Assembly (NCBI RefSeq): GCF_002909445.1
Contig: NZ_PPXC01000010.1
Location: 83,235-147,234 of the forward strand
DNA: 64,000 nucleotides
Direction of reading: 5' to 3'
Origin: Arthrobacter glacialis
GTDB lineage: Bacteria; Actinomycetota; Actinomycetes; Actinomycetales; Micrococcaceae
The translations under genes and the position numbers were made by a program. Below the pieces are notes generated by a model, which did not search any database, had not been told where the DNA came from, and saw only the letters and a list, made by a program, of their open reading frames with translations. This document shows, one piece after another, positions 8,351-17,043 of this stretch (the first letter of the stretch is position 1; every line of letters begins with the position of its first letter).

Positions 8351-9619
8351 ATGCCACTCGAAAACGCCCCATCTTCCCCTCGCCGACGCTCGTTCACCAT
8401 GCCGAAAATGCGCCCCTGGCTCCTCAAAGTCATCACCGTCACAGCGATCCTCGCCGTCATCGGTGCAATAATCGGACTCGATGTCCTGCGACGCCACAAC
8501 GGGGAGGGCACAGATCAGCTCAGCAATCCGGCTTTCTATTCGATGCCAAGTCCCCTTCCAGTGGGTGCACCCGGGGAAATTATCCGATCCGAGCAGATCG
8601 CCGGGGCCCCGTCGCAAACTTCAGCCTGGCGGGTCATCTATCACTCGCGGGACCTTGCTGGCCGTGACATCCCGGTCTCCGGAATGGTGATAGTGCCCAG
8701 CAGCCCGGCTCCAGCGGGCGGGCGAACCGTCGTGGCATGGGCGCACCCGACCACCGGTGCCGCGCAGAACTGTGCGCCTTCCTTGGCGATGGATCCGTTC
8801 CAGCTCATCGAAGGGATGCACCTGTTACTTGACGCGGGATTCGCCATCGCCGCGACTGACTACCCCGGTTTGGGTGTCGCGGGCGAATCTTCCTACCTAC
8901 TTGGCGTCCCTGAATCGAACAGCGTGCTTGACTCCGTGCGGGCGGCACGTCAGATAGACGAGGTCCACGCGAGCACGAATGTGCTGCTCTGGGGTCACTC
9001 GCAAGGCGGCCAGGCTGCTCTCTTCGCCGCTCAGCGAGCCGCGGAATACTCACCAGAACTTCACCTCAAAGGCGTCGCTGTGGCTGCGCCGGCAGCCGAC
9101 CTACGTGCGCTGATGACGGCAAACCTGAACAACATCTCTGGCGTCACGATTACCTCTTACGCGGTGACCTCCTATGAGGCGGCCTATGCGCAGCCAGAGT
9201 CGTCCTCCCAGATCGATGACATCCTCACCTCCAAAGGCGCGGCCGCAACGCCCGCCATGGCTGCGCTCTGCCTGATCACCCAGACGGAACAGATCCATGC
9301 GATCGCCACTCCCCTCATCGGCAGCTACGTCACCAGCGATCCATCGACGACGGCGCCATGGCAGGAGCTGCTCGCGGAAAACAGCGCCGGAGGATCGCCG
9401 ATCAACGTACCGATCTTCGTCGGGCAGGGCTTAGCCGACAAACTCGTTGCCCCGGCCTCAACGAGGGAGTTCGTCGCTGGACTGTGCGCTGCGGAGGAGG
9501 ACGTGAGCTTCCACGAGTACCCCGGTGTGGACCACACGTTCGCGGCCTACGCGTCGCTGCCCGCCCTAGCCGACTGGCTTATCAGGGTCGAGGCAGGGCA
9601 ATCTCCTGCCAACTGTTAG
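8351..9619 (+). CDS. secretory-lipase-like alpha/beta hydrolase, membrane-anchored or exported
   Basis: A 422-residue protein with a basic N-terminus and a hydrophobic segment at about residues 23-42 (a signal anchor or uncleaved signal peptide), so the enzyme probably acts outside the membrane. The body resembles the LIP secretory lipase family: WAHPTTGAAQNCAPS near residue 130, YPGLGVAGESSYL near 172, the nucleophile motif GHSQGGQAA near 215, and a C-terminal His in PGVDHTFAAY. AAGGA precedes the ATG by 8 bases. It likely hydrolyses lipid or other hydrophobic esters. It sits between two small membrane-protein genes on the same strand. Confidence 0.82.
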   Translation: MPLENAPSSPRRRSFTMPKMRPWLLKVITVTAILAVIGAIIGLDVLRRHNGEGTDQLSNPAFYSMPSPLPVGAPGEIIRSEQIAGAPSQTSAWRVIYHSRDLAGRDIPVSGMVIVPSSPAPAGGRTVVAWAHPTTGAAQNCAPSLAMDPFQLIEGMHLLLDAGFAIAATDYPGLGVAGESSYLLGVPESNSVLDSVRAARQIDEVHASTNVLLWGHSQGGQAALFAAQRAAEYSPELHLKGVAVAAPAADLRALMTANLNNISGVTITSYAVTSYEAAYAQPESSSQIDDILTSKGAAATPAMAALCLITQTEQIHAIATPLIGSYVTSDPSTTAPWQELLAENSAGGSPINVPIFVGQGLADKLVAPASTREFVAGLCAAEEDVSFHEYPGVDHTFAAYASLPALADWLIRVEAGQSPANC

Positions 9620-9706
9620 TCCGATCGTGCGGTAACTCAGCCCCCTGACCAAACACTGGTTATTTTGCCCAGTCAGCGTCGCACCGTCCCTCTCCACAAT
9701 GGATAT

Positions 9707-10219
9707 ATGAGAACAACATCAGCTCCCACAGACCAGCCCACCTCCCGTGCTAAGCGCTCGCTCGCCGGCGGCATCCTGCCTCTCATCGGCACGATCCTCT
9801 TCGTGATCGTCACGGTCCTCCAGTTCGCAGGGGGCGCCGGCGAAGACTGGGGACCACAACTGGTCACCAACGCCGTGACCTACATGATCGGCTGGGCCGG
9901 CGTTGGCGCTGGCATCTCGCACCTCTTCTTCAGCAACAAGATCTCCAAGACGATCGGCTTTGAAAAGAGCCCCTACCAACACGAAGTCGGATTCGCCGAC
10001 CTCTCGATGGGCATTGTCGCCCTGATGGCTGCCAGTTACTCCACCGAGTTCGCCCTATCCGTGATCCTGGTCAGCTCCTTCTACCGCTTTGGCTGCGGCA
10101 TCGGCCACATCCGCTCGATGATCAAGGACCACAACTTCGCTATCAACAACACCCTGATCCTGTTCACCAACTTCCTCGTGCCCGCATTCCTGATCTTCGC
10201 GTACTACAACTGGGCATGA
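9707..10219 (+). CDS. DUF6790-like four-helix membrane protein
   Basis: About 170 residues with four membrane segments. The stretch GWAGVGAGISHLFFSNKISK, followed by a segment with QHEVGFADLSMGIVAL and a C-terminal helical pair, resembles the DUF6790 family (from memory), whose function is unknown. The frame is open from 9665, but the first 14 residues are hydrophilic and poorly supported; I prefer the ATG at 9707, though its ribosome binding site is weak. The stop overlaps the next start by four bases (ATGA), so it is translationally coupled to the following hydrolase. Confidence 0.65.
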   Translation: MRTTSAPTDQPTSRAKRSLAGGILPLIGTILFVIVTVLQFAGGAGEDWGPQLVTNAVTYMIGWAGVGAGISHLFFSNKISKTIGFEKSPYQHEVGFADLSMGIVALMAASYSTEFALSVILVSSFYRFGCGIGHIRSMIKDHNFAINNTLILFTNFLVPAFLIFAYYNWA

Positions 10220-11055
10220 TCCACTACACCCCATCAGGGGTCCGCCTCACCGAGCACATCCGCCGGCCAGGAAATCTCAACTGGCTATTCCTCCCCGGCG
10301 GCCCCGGCATCGGCTCGGAAAGCCTAACTGGCCTCGTCGACCTGCTCGAGGTGCCCGGCACCAGCTGGCTTGTCGATCTCCCCGGTGATGGTTCAAACGT
10401 CGAAGGGCCCGGAATCTTGGATGATCCCTTCCGCCACTGGCCCAACGTACTCACCGAAGCCGCAGGAACGGTCGCCAACCCGGTGTTCGTCGGTCATTCA
10501 ACGGGCGGGATGTACCTGCTCGCAACAGCCGAGCTCGAACAACTACTCGTGGGACTAGTGCTCATCAGCACCGCACCGGACGCATCATGGCTACCAGCCT
10601 TCACCACCATGACCGAGCAGAATCCACTACCCCAAGTCGAGCTCACAACGGCCCGCTACGAATCCGAGCCCACCAACGAGAACCTAGCCGCCGTCGCGGT
10701 TGCCTCAACACCCTGGAACTTTGGCACCACCACGCTCGAGACTGGCGCCAAGTTTCTCGCAACCATGCCCTACAACGGCGCCGCCGTCGCCTGGTCCGAG
10801 GAAAACTTTGATCACGACTACGAATACGCATGGTGGCCAACACTCATCCCCACCCTCATCGTGAGCGGCAGCGAGGACCGAATCGTCACCCAAGAGCTCT
10901 GGAATGACAAACGGTTCACGGGCAATAACATCCACCATGCCCGAATCGAACGAGGCGCCCATTTCCCCTGGTTTGAGAACCCAGCCGCCGTGAAGGCGAC
11001 CTTCGAGAAGTATTCCGAATCCCTGGCGCGAGCCATGTTAGAGTCACCTTACTGA
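10216..11055 (+). CDS. alpha/beta hydrolase, proline-iminopeptidase-like
   Basis: A 279-residue cytoplasmic hydrolase. The oxyanion motif GGPG (FLPGGPGIGSESL) is at about residue 29, the nucleophile elbow GHSTGGMY near residue 94, a catalytic Asp candidate in SGSEDRIV near residue 217 and the His in RGAHFPWFENP near residue 250. GGPG followed by GHS.GG is characteristic of the proline iminopeptidase/MhpC group, which includes peptidases, lactonases and C-C hydrolases; the substrate is not predictable. It overlaps the preceding gene by four bases and lies 30 bp before the LAL regulator. Confidence 0.8.
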   Translation: MIHYTPSGVRLTEHIRRPGNLNWLFLPGGPGIGSESLTGLVDLLEVPGTSWLVDLPGDGSNVEGPGILDDPFRHWPNVLTEAAGTVANPVFVGHSTGGMYLLATAELEQLLVGLVLISTAPDASWLPAFTTMTEQNPLPQVELTTARYESEPTNENLAAVAVASTPWNFGTTTLETGAKFLATMPYNGAAVAWSEENFDHDYEYAWWPTLIPTLIVSGSEDRIVTQELWNDKRFTGNNIHHARIERGAHFPWFENPAAVKATFEKYSESLARAMLESPY

Positions 11056-11085
11056 GGTTAGATCCGAGCAACGGGTGGGGTTCAC

Positions 11086-13749
11086 ATGATGCTCGTCGAA
11101 CGGGCACACGCCCATGTCATCGACAACGCGATCGAGAGCGCGCGCACCGGGCATCCAACAGTTCTCGTGATCGAGGGCGTAGCGGGGACAGGCAAATCTA
11201 CCCTCATGACTCAAATCTGCGGCCGTGCACGGGGGTACCTGTCACGTACGGCTGAGGGTGATGATGGAGAGCATGGCTCGCCGTTTCAAACTCTCGAGAG
11301 CTGGGGCGTCACTGTCGCACGAGGGAGCAATGGCGCGAGTCCGACGTCGTTCGTCGTAGCGCAGCAGCTTCGCGAGCTGGTCGACGATCTGGGCACCAGC
11401 GGGCCGGTACTGCTTCAGCTGGACGACCTGCAGTGGGCCGACCCCGAGTCGGTGCAAGCCTTGACGTGGCTCCTTGAACGCGTCGCCGGTGACCGGCTGC
11501 TCGTCGTCGTGGGCACCCGGCCTCTGGCCCCGCGCGACCATGACGCTTGGCAGCGGTTCATCGCCTCGTCAAACACTGTGCACACGTTGGCGTTGAACGG
11601 GCTCAGCAACGACCTTGCCACAGAGCTCATTCAGGGCGTTCATCCCGGAGTTTCCAACGACGTCGCGCATTACCTCTGGGAGCACACTGGAGGTAACCCG
11701 CTCTACCTGACATCCCTGCTCCGAGGGCATGATCTCCCCGAGTTAAGCCGCATGCGCGTGCTGCCTGCGCCCGCTGAGTTCGCCAGAACCCTCAGTGCCA
11801 GGGTCGAGCGCTTGAGCGATGCCGCTGTCCGACTGCTGCGGGCCGCTGCCGTCCTGGGTCAGAGCTGGATGGCACTGCCTGAGGTGGCGCTTGTTGCTCA
11901 CGTTGCTACGCCGACGGATGCAGCGGCCGAACTGGCGGCACACGAACTGCTCCTGCAACGCGCTACCAACCCGGGCCTGTCGGTCAGGCTTCCCCACGCG
12001 CTGATACGTGCGGCGGTGTACCAATACATTCCGCTACCCGAACGACGGCAACTGCATCTGTGGGCTGCCGAGGTGGTTGATGACGAGTCAGCCGCTCTCG
12101 AACACCGCCTCGCGGCAGCAGAACAGTTCGACGACGTATTGGCGGACGAGCTTGAGCGCTTCGCACGTGCACGGCATGCCCATCGCGAGCATCGCGTTGC
12201 CGCCCAGCACTACCGATGGTCAAGCCGGGTCACCTCGAACAGTCTTTTGCGCAACCGCCGCTGGCTCGATGGTTTGTTTGAGAGCGTGCTCGCCGGTGAC
12301 ATCGCTCTGGCGCAGGATGAACTGGCCGAGAATCCACACTCTCGAGACCATGTGCGGCGCGCTCTGGTGACCGGCGCAATCGAAGTGTTCGCCAGCAATT
12401 GGCGCAGTGCCCTGCAGAACTTTGCACCGGTAGCGAACGAGGAAACAGATTCACTCACCCGTTACCGCCTTGAGGTTCTCACGGGGTGGTCTCAACTCGG
12501 ATCCGGGGGTGAGACCCAGGACGTGGTGCGCGCCCTGAGCATCGCCACCAGCCAGGGCCAGCAAGACGGCTCACTCGACGGATTTGTCTCCTTCACCCTC
12601 GGCATGATCGGGGGCCGTACCGGCAGCACCACGGCGTTGGCAGAAACGTTTGCGTCCCTTCCGAAGATCGCCTCAGCGACGCCGATCGAACTCACCTATC
12701 TTCTTGCCTGGCGTGGGATGATATTCCTTCGTCGCGGCTTCCACGAAGAGGCGATCGCCGACCTGACCGAGGTCGACCGACGCATTCAAGATGGCTTCCC
12801 TGACATCAGCGACGGTCGGTTTATGGCCAGTTTAGCGGCGGCGCTTCTCAGCTCTGGTCAGGTCCCTCTTGCCGACGCGAAAATGCGCGTTGCCCTTGAC
12901 TCGGCCCGCAACACCAACAATCCGCTCCTTCAAACCCTCGCCGCATGGGTTCCTATTGCACTGGGCGATATGGAACGCGCCAACGAACACTTACTCAACG
13001 CCACAGAGTGGCTGCGCCGGATGCCATGGCCTGAGGCGTTCGAGACTCTCCTCGTGGCGCAAGTGATGCAGCTCCACCTGAGTGAGGATCACGGTGCACG
13101 GGCTCGTCTACTCGGGGATCATCGCCGCATGTTCGGCCGCCGCACTCTCGATCCGGAGGGGTCGATGAATCCGTTCTGGATTCTCCACGCAGCCATGGCG
13201 TGTGTGTGGTCCAACGAATTGGAGAGTGCCGCCGGGCTGCTGGCACAAATCCAGCACGATGCGCTCACACCGGAGTGGATCCACGCCGGTGAGCGGTGGG
13301 TGAACGGACTCATCGCCGAGGCCAGGGGCAATGACTCGCACGCTCTGGCCCTGTTTGACGAAGCCGACACGAACTGGCCAGACCCCGGGCACCTTTATCT
13401 CGCACATATGCACTTTGACCGGGTGCGGGTCGCGGAGCGTCTGGGCGAACAGCACGCAGCCACAACGTCCCGAGCCATCGCCAGGGACATCTACGAGAAG
13501 GCGGGAGCCCTGGGTTATCTCGCACGACTGGGCGAATCTGAAGAGGCATCCACTGCCCAAGCATCTCTGACGATGCTCTCTGACCGCGAGCGTGACGTCG
13601 TCGCCCTGCTAGCCACGGGCCACAGTTACGTGCAGATCGCACGCGACCTCTACATCAGCCGCAGTACTGTCGGTTTTCACCTGTCCAACATTTACGCCAA
13701 GACGGGAACCTCGAATCGACACGAGCTGATCGACTTGGTGCGGACCTAA
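11086..13749 (+). CDS. LAL-type LuxR family transcriptional regulator
   Basis: An 887-residue regulator: an N-terminal AAA-type ATPase with Walker A GVAGTGKST (residues 31-39) and a Walker B region LLQLDDLQWADPES near residue 110, a long helical TPR-like middle, and a C-terminal LuxR/GerE helix-turn-helix (LSDRERDVVALLATGHSY to STVGFHLSNIYAKTG, about residues 828-875). Such large ATP-binding LuxR proteins activate nearby catabolic or biosynthetic operons in response to a small ligand. As the last gene in line with four enzyme and membrane genes, it probably controls them. Its stop is 9 bp before the right 79-bp repeat. Confidence 0.9.
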   Translation: MMLVERAHAHVIDNAIESARTGHPTVLVIEGVAGTGKSTLMTQICGRARGYLSRTAEGDDGEHGSPFQTLESWGVTVARGSNGASPTSFVVAQQLRELVDDLGTSGPVLLQLDDLQWADPESVQALTWLLERVAGDRLLVVVGTRPLAPRDHDAWQRFIASSNTVHTLALNGLSNDLATELIQGVHPGVSNDVAHYLWEHTGGNPLYLTSLLRGHDLPELSRMRVLPAPAEFARTLSARVERLSDAAVRLLRAAAVLGQSWMALPEVALVAHVATPTDAAAELAAHELLLQRATNPGLSVRLPHALIRAAVYQYIPLPERRQLHLWAAEVVDDESAALEHRLAAAEQFDDVLADELERFARARHAHREHRVAAQHYRWSSRVTSNSLLRNRRWLDGLFESVLAGDIALAQDELAENPHSRDHVRRALVTGAIEVFASNWRSALQNFAPVANEETDSLTRYRLEVLTGWSQLGSGGETQDVVRALSIATSQGQQDGSLDGFVSFTLGMIGGRTGSTTALAETFASLPKIASATPIELTYLLAWRGMIFLRRGFHEEAIADLTEVDRRIQDGFPDISDGRFMASLAAALLSSGQVPLADAKMRVALDSARNTNNPLLQTLAAWVPIALGDMERANEHLLNATEWLRRMPWPEAFETLLVAQVMQLHLSEDHGARARLLGDHRRMFGRRTLDPEGSMNPFWILHAAMACVWSNELESAAGLLAQIQHDALTPEWIHAGERWVNGLIAEARGNDSHALALFDEADTNWPDPGHLYLAHMHFDRVRVAERLGEQHAATTSRAIARDIYEKAGALGYLARLGESEEASTAQASLTMLSDRERDVVALLATGHSYVQIARDLYISRSTVGFHLSNIYAKTGTSNRHELIDLVRT

Positions 13750-13758
13750 AGCACCGGC

Positions 13759-13837
13759 AGAAACGCTGAGCGACATCGATATGGTCATTCGCTGTGGTTA
13801 TATCAGCAGCGAATGACCATATCGACAGCGGAACGCC
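13759..13837. repeat. 79-bp palindromic repeat, right copy
   Basis: Second copy of the element at 7567-7645. Here the two 18-base arms (13777-13794 and 13807-13824) are perfectly complementary. It begins 9 bp after the LAL regulator's stop and ends 4 bp before the tRNA terminator. Confidence 0.85.
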
Positions 13838-13840
13838 AAA

Positions 13841-13883
13841 AAACCCGCTGTCTCTCAGTTATAAACTAAGGAACAGCGGGTTT
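13841..13883 (-). terminator. Rho-independent terminator after tRNA-Pro
   Basis: AAACCCGCTGT (13841-13851) faces ACAGCGGGTTT (13873-13883). Read on the minus strand, the hairpin is followed by a run of T residues, and it sits 7 bp beyond the tRNA 3' end. Confidence 0.8.
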
Positions 13884-13890
13884 GTTTCGG

Positions 13891-13964
13891 TCGGGCTGAC
13901 AGGATTTGAACCTGCGACCCCCTGACCCCCAGTCAGGTGCGCTACCAAGCTGCGCTACAGCCCG
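13891..13964 (-). tRNA. tRNA-Pro (anticodon GGG)
   Basis: A 74-nt cloverleaf on the minus strand. The acceptor stem is CGGGCTG with CAGCCCG and discriminator A; the D arm contains AGCTTGGTAGCG, the anticodon stem CCTGA/TCAGG carries the loop CTGGGGG with GGG at positions 34-36, and the T arm is GCAGGTTCAAATCCTGT. The 3' CCA is not encoded. Together with the repeats and terminator around it, it accounts for most of 13750-14063. Confidence 0.95.
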
Positions 13965-13983
13965 AAAGGTTCAACGCTTGGAA

Positions 13984-14012
13984 AGTATCTCCCGTGGCTG
14001 AACCACCTGAAA
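13984..14012 (-). promoter_or_regulatory. possible promoter of tRNA-Pro
   Basis: On the minus strand, TTTCAG (14012-14007) and GATACT (13989-13984) are spaced by 17 bases, with the -10-like box about 20 bases before the mature tRNA end. The -35 match is weak. Confidence 0.35.
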
Positions 14013-14063
14013 TAGTTTACTCCATATATATGGTGGCCATGACCATTTCAGATGTGAGCCGCA

Positions 14064-15620
14064 TTACTTCTTGCGGCTGCGCTTTTCACGCACGCGCATG
14101 TTGACCTCGATGGGGGTTCCCTCGAAGCCAAAGGTCTCGCGGAGACGGCGGGTGATGAAGCGGCGGTACCCGGGATCCAGGAAGCCGGTGGTGAACAAAA
14201 CGAACTTCGGCGGGCGGCTGGAAGCCTGTGTGCCGAACAGGATGCGCGGCTGCTTGCCACCACGGACCGGGTGGGGGTGCTCGGACACCAATTCGCCCAG
14301 GAACGCATTCAAGCGGCCCGTGGGGATGCGGCGGTCCCAGTTTTCCAGGGCCAAGTCCAAGGCTGGTACCAGCTTGTCCTTGTGCCAGCCGGTCTTGGCC
14401 GAAATGTTCACCCGCGGTGCCCACTCGACGTGTGCCAGGTCCTGCTCAATTTCGCGTTCCAGGTACTTGCGGCGTTCGTCATCCAGCAAGTCCCACTTGT
14501 TGAAGGCGAGCACCAAGGCACGGCCGGATTCGATGGCGAGCTGCAGAATGCGCACATCCTGCTCGCTGAGCACCTCATCCACGGCCAACAGAACAACGGC
14601 AACTTCAGCCTTCTCCAAGGCACCCTGGGTGCGCAAGGAGGCGTAGAAGTCGGCGCCCTGTGCCATGTGCTGGCGACGGCGGATGCCCGCGGTGTCCACG
14701 AAGCGCCAGGTGCGGTCGCCCAATTCAATGAGCTCATCCACCGGGTCGCGAGTGGTGCCGGCAACATTGTCAACAACAACGCGTTCGGTGCCAGCCAGCT
14801 TGTTCAGCAGCGAGGACTTGCCTACGTTCGGACGGCCAATCAACGCCACGCGGCGCGGTCCGCCTGTGCGCTCAATACCGTCGACGGCGGAGAACTCGGG
14901 CAAGACGTCCATGACACGGTCCAGCATGTCGGCAACACCGCGGCCGTGAACAGCTGAGACGGGGTGCGGCTCGCCCAAACCGAGGCCCCACAGTGAGGCG
15001 GCGTCGGCTTCCTGCACCAGGTCGTCCACCTTGTTGCCTACCAGGATGACGGGCTTCTTGGACTTGCGCAGCATCTGCACAATGGCCTCGTCTGAGGCGG
15101 TGATGCCCACCACGGAGTCAACCACCAGCAGGACGGCGTCGGCCATCTCCACAGCAATTTCAGCCTGCTCAGCCACGCGCTGGTCAATGCCGCGAGCCTT
15201 GCTCTCCCAACCACCAGTGTCAACCAGGGTGAAGTTGCGCCCGTTCCACGTGGCCGGGTACTGGACACGGTCACGGGTGACGCCGGGAGTGTCCTCCACG
15301 ACAGCTTCGCGGCGGCCCAGGATACGGTTCACCAGGGTGGACTTGCCCACGTTGGGCCGGCCAACAATGGCCAGTACGGGGTCCTGGCGGAGGGCATCTT
15401 CGGAGGTGCCGTCGTCGAACTCGCCGGAGAGCAGCTTGGCGTCTTCCTCGTCGAGTTCGTAGTTGGCTAGGCCTGCGAGCAGGCCGGCAGCGCGTGCTTC
15501 GGCGTCCTCGTCGGTGATTTCCGCAAGCCGCTCAGCAATGTGGTCAGCTCCCGTGGGCTCGTAGTCCCGGTGACTAAACTCACCCTCATCGGGGCGCGTG
15601 GCAGACTGTGAGTCGCTCAT
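14064..15620 (-). CDS. der: ribosome-associated GTPase Der (EngA)
   Basis: A double-GTPase needed for 50S subunit maturation. Two G domains are clear: GRPNVGKST with DTPGVTRD and NKVDD in the first (about residues 85-250), and GRPNVGKSS with TAGIRRRQ and NKWD in the second (about 255-435), followed by a KH-like domain ending VREKRSRKK. The roughly 80-residue acidic N-terminal extension is usual for actinobacterial Der. AAGGA stands 8 bases before the ATG. It is the last gene in the parA-to-der series; the acyltransferase stop lies 2 bp before its start codon. Confidence 0.96.
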   Translation of the reverse strand: MSDSQSATRPDEGEFSHRDYEPTGADHIAERLAEITDEDAEARAAGLLAGLANYELDEEDAKLLSGEFDDGTSEDALRQDPVLAIVGRPNVGKSTLVNRILGRREAVVEDTPGVTRDRVQYPATWNGRNFTLVDTGGWESKARGIDQRVAEQAEIAVEMADAVLLVVDSVVGITASDEAIVQMLRKSKKPVILVGNKVDDLVQEADAASLWGLGLGEPHPVSAVHGRGVADMLDRVMDVLPEFSAVDGIERTGGPRRVALIGRPNVGKSSLLNKLAGTERVVVDNVAGTTRDPVDELIELGDRTWRFVDTAGIRRRQHMAQGADFYASLRTQGALEKAEVAVVLLAVDEVLSEQDVRILQLAIESGRALVLAFNKWDLLDDERRKYLEREIEQDLAHVEWAPRVNISAKTGWHKDKLVPALDLALENWDRRIPTGRLNAFLGELVSEHPHPVRGGKQPRILFGTQASSRPPKFVLFTTGFLDPGYRRFITRRLRETFGFEGTPIEVNMRVREKRSRKK

Positions 15621-15622
15621 GG

Positions 15623-16339
15623 TTACTGTCCTTCTTGCTTAAGAGGTGTGTCTTCATCCGCAGGTAAATCCTGGCCTGTGACCGCTATGGCGGCAGCAAT
15701 ATGGGCTGCCAGCCGCAGACGGATCACATCGGTTGCTCTGTCCATTGAAACACGCCCGGAAACTCCAGGCTCACGTTCAATGGTCATCGCTTCTCCGAAG
15801 ACCACATGCAGATGCCGGCGAGGTGCCGGAATTTTGTCTCGATGTTCGTCGCCAACCCGGGTTCCCAGGATGGCAACAGGGACGACGACGGCACTTGAGT
15901 TCAGTGCCAGCCACGCCACCCCGCTGTTCATGCTTGCGGCATCCCCGGTCCCCCTGGTGCCTTCGGGCAGAATGCCCACGCAGTCATTGCGGTCAAGGAC
16001 AGCCTTGGCATGTTGCAATGCCGCCCTGTCCCCTGCCCTGTTGACGGGAATCTGGCCGGAGGCATGCAATACCCCGCCCAAAAATCCCTTGAACATGTCG
16101 TGGCGGACCATGACATGCATGTATCGATTTGCCGCACCCACCATGACGGGGCCGTCAAGGTAGCTCAGGTGGTTGGCTGCAAAAACTATTGGGCCGGCAG
16201 CGGGAATGTTCTCCCGGCCGTGCACAGTGGTTTTGTACACCACATGATCCAACACCCGGCCCAGCGGCCGGCTCCACCGGGTCTTCCAACGCGGCGGCGC
16301 CGCACTCAAGGTCCGCAGTGGTTTAGCCGCAGAGCTCAT
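15623..16339 (-). CDS. 1-acyl-glycerol-3-phosphate acyltransferase family protein (PlsC-like)
   Basis: A 238-residue acyltransferase. The catalytic HX4D motif is in [10 protein letters not shown] near residue 58 and the phosphate-binding EGTRGTGDA near residue 125. These enzymes acylate lysophosphatidate or similar lysophospholipids at the inner membrane. The gene sits between cmk and der, overlapping cmk's end by four bases, which points to translational coupling. A PlsC-like gene at this point is familiar in actinobacteria, though its exact acceptor is not known. Confidence 0.88.
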   Translation of the reverse strand: MSSAAKPLRTLSAAPPRWKTRWSRPLGRVLDHVVYKTTVHGRENIPAAGPIVFAANHLSYLDGPVMVGAANRYMHVMVRHDMFKGFLGGVLHASGQIPVNRAGDRAALQHAKAVLDRNDCVGILPEGTRGTGDAASMNSGVAWLALNSSAVVVPVAILGTRVGDEHRDKIPAPRRHLHVVFGEAMTIEREPGVSGRVSMDRATDVIRLRLAAHIAAAIAVTGQDLPADEDTPLKQEGQ

Positions 16340-17043
16340 GCAGCGGGGCCTTCGTTCACAGCCGATCGCACCACATTGATAACCGCCGTGACAGTTTCCT
16401 CGAAGTCAAGATCCGAGGAATCAACCGTGTACACACCATCCGCCGCACGCTGGAAATCAACCACGGTGGAATCCTTGGCGTCGCGCGCCAAAACCTGCTG
16501 GACCAGCTGCTCGGCACTCTGGGTGCCACCCAACTGAAGTCCCCGGCGTCGCATCCTGGCTTCCTCACTGGCTGTCAGGATCAAACGGGCTTGGGCTTGC
16601 GGGGCCACAACGGTGGTAATGTCCCGGCCTTCCACCACAATGCGATGGCCGCACTGGGCAATGACGGCCTGCTGGCGGCGCACCAATTCCTTGCGGGCAC
16701 CCAAGTTGGTGGCCACGGCGCTGACGTTTTTGGAAATTTCCGGATCACGGATGGGCTCGGTGACGGTGATGCCATTGACCTTGACGAACTCGCCCTCGGG
16801 TGTGAGGTTTTGTTCCAGGCTGATGGTGCGGGCGGCAGCCTCTACGGCGGCGGCATCGTGCAAGTCGATGCGGCCGTTGAGGCAATGCCACGTCAGTGCC
16901 CGGTACATGGCACCGGTGTCCAAAAACGCCAAACCAAGCCGCTTCGCGACAGCTTTACTGACACTTGATTTGCCGGATCCCGAGGGGCCGTCAATGGCTA
17001 TCACCAGGGGCTTGCCCTGGCGCAACTGCACACTAGCTGTCAC
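16336..17043 (-). CDS. cmk: cytidylate kinase
   Basis: Phosphorylates CMP/dCMP with ATP in pyrimidine salvage and synthesis. The P-loop GPSGSGKSSVSKAVAKRL is near the N-terminus, followed by LDTGAMYRALTWHCL and, further on, VVEGRDITTVV and LGGTQSAEQL, all typical of bacterial CMP kinase. The frame is open to a TTG at 17058, but the GTG at 17043 is better: it has GGAAGG 8 bases upstream and its GTGA overlaps the tyrA stop, giving 235 residues. The plsC-like gene overlaps its 3' end. Confidence 0.95.
   Translation of the reverse strand: MTASVQLRQGKPLVIAIDGPSGSGKSSVSKAVAKRLGLAFLDTGAMYRALTWHCLNGRIDLHDAAAVEAAARTISLEQNLTPEGEFVKVNGITVTEPIRDPEISKNVSAVATNLGARKELVRRQQAVIAQCGHRIVVEGRDITTVVAPQAQARLILTASEEARMRRRGLQLGGTQSAEQLVQQVLARDAKDSTVVDFQRAADGVYTVDSSDLDFEETVTAVINVVRSAVNEGPAA

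Noticed and set aside
7567-13837. The 79-bp repeats as ordinary transcription terminators
   Set aside because: They lack T-runs, are almost identical over 79 bases including the loop and flanks, and recur only around the cassette in this window; similarity to that degree is not needed for termination.
14022-14033. CCATATATATGG palindrome upstream of tRNA-Pro
   Set aside because: It is a short AT-rich palindrome in a leader region; no regulator or position argues for more than a promoter-proximal AT stretch.
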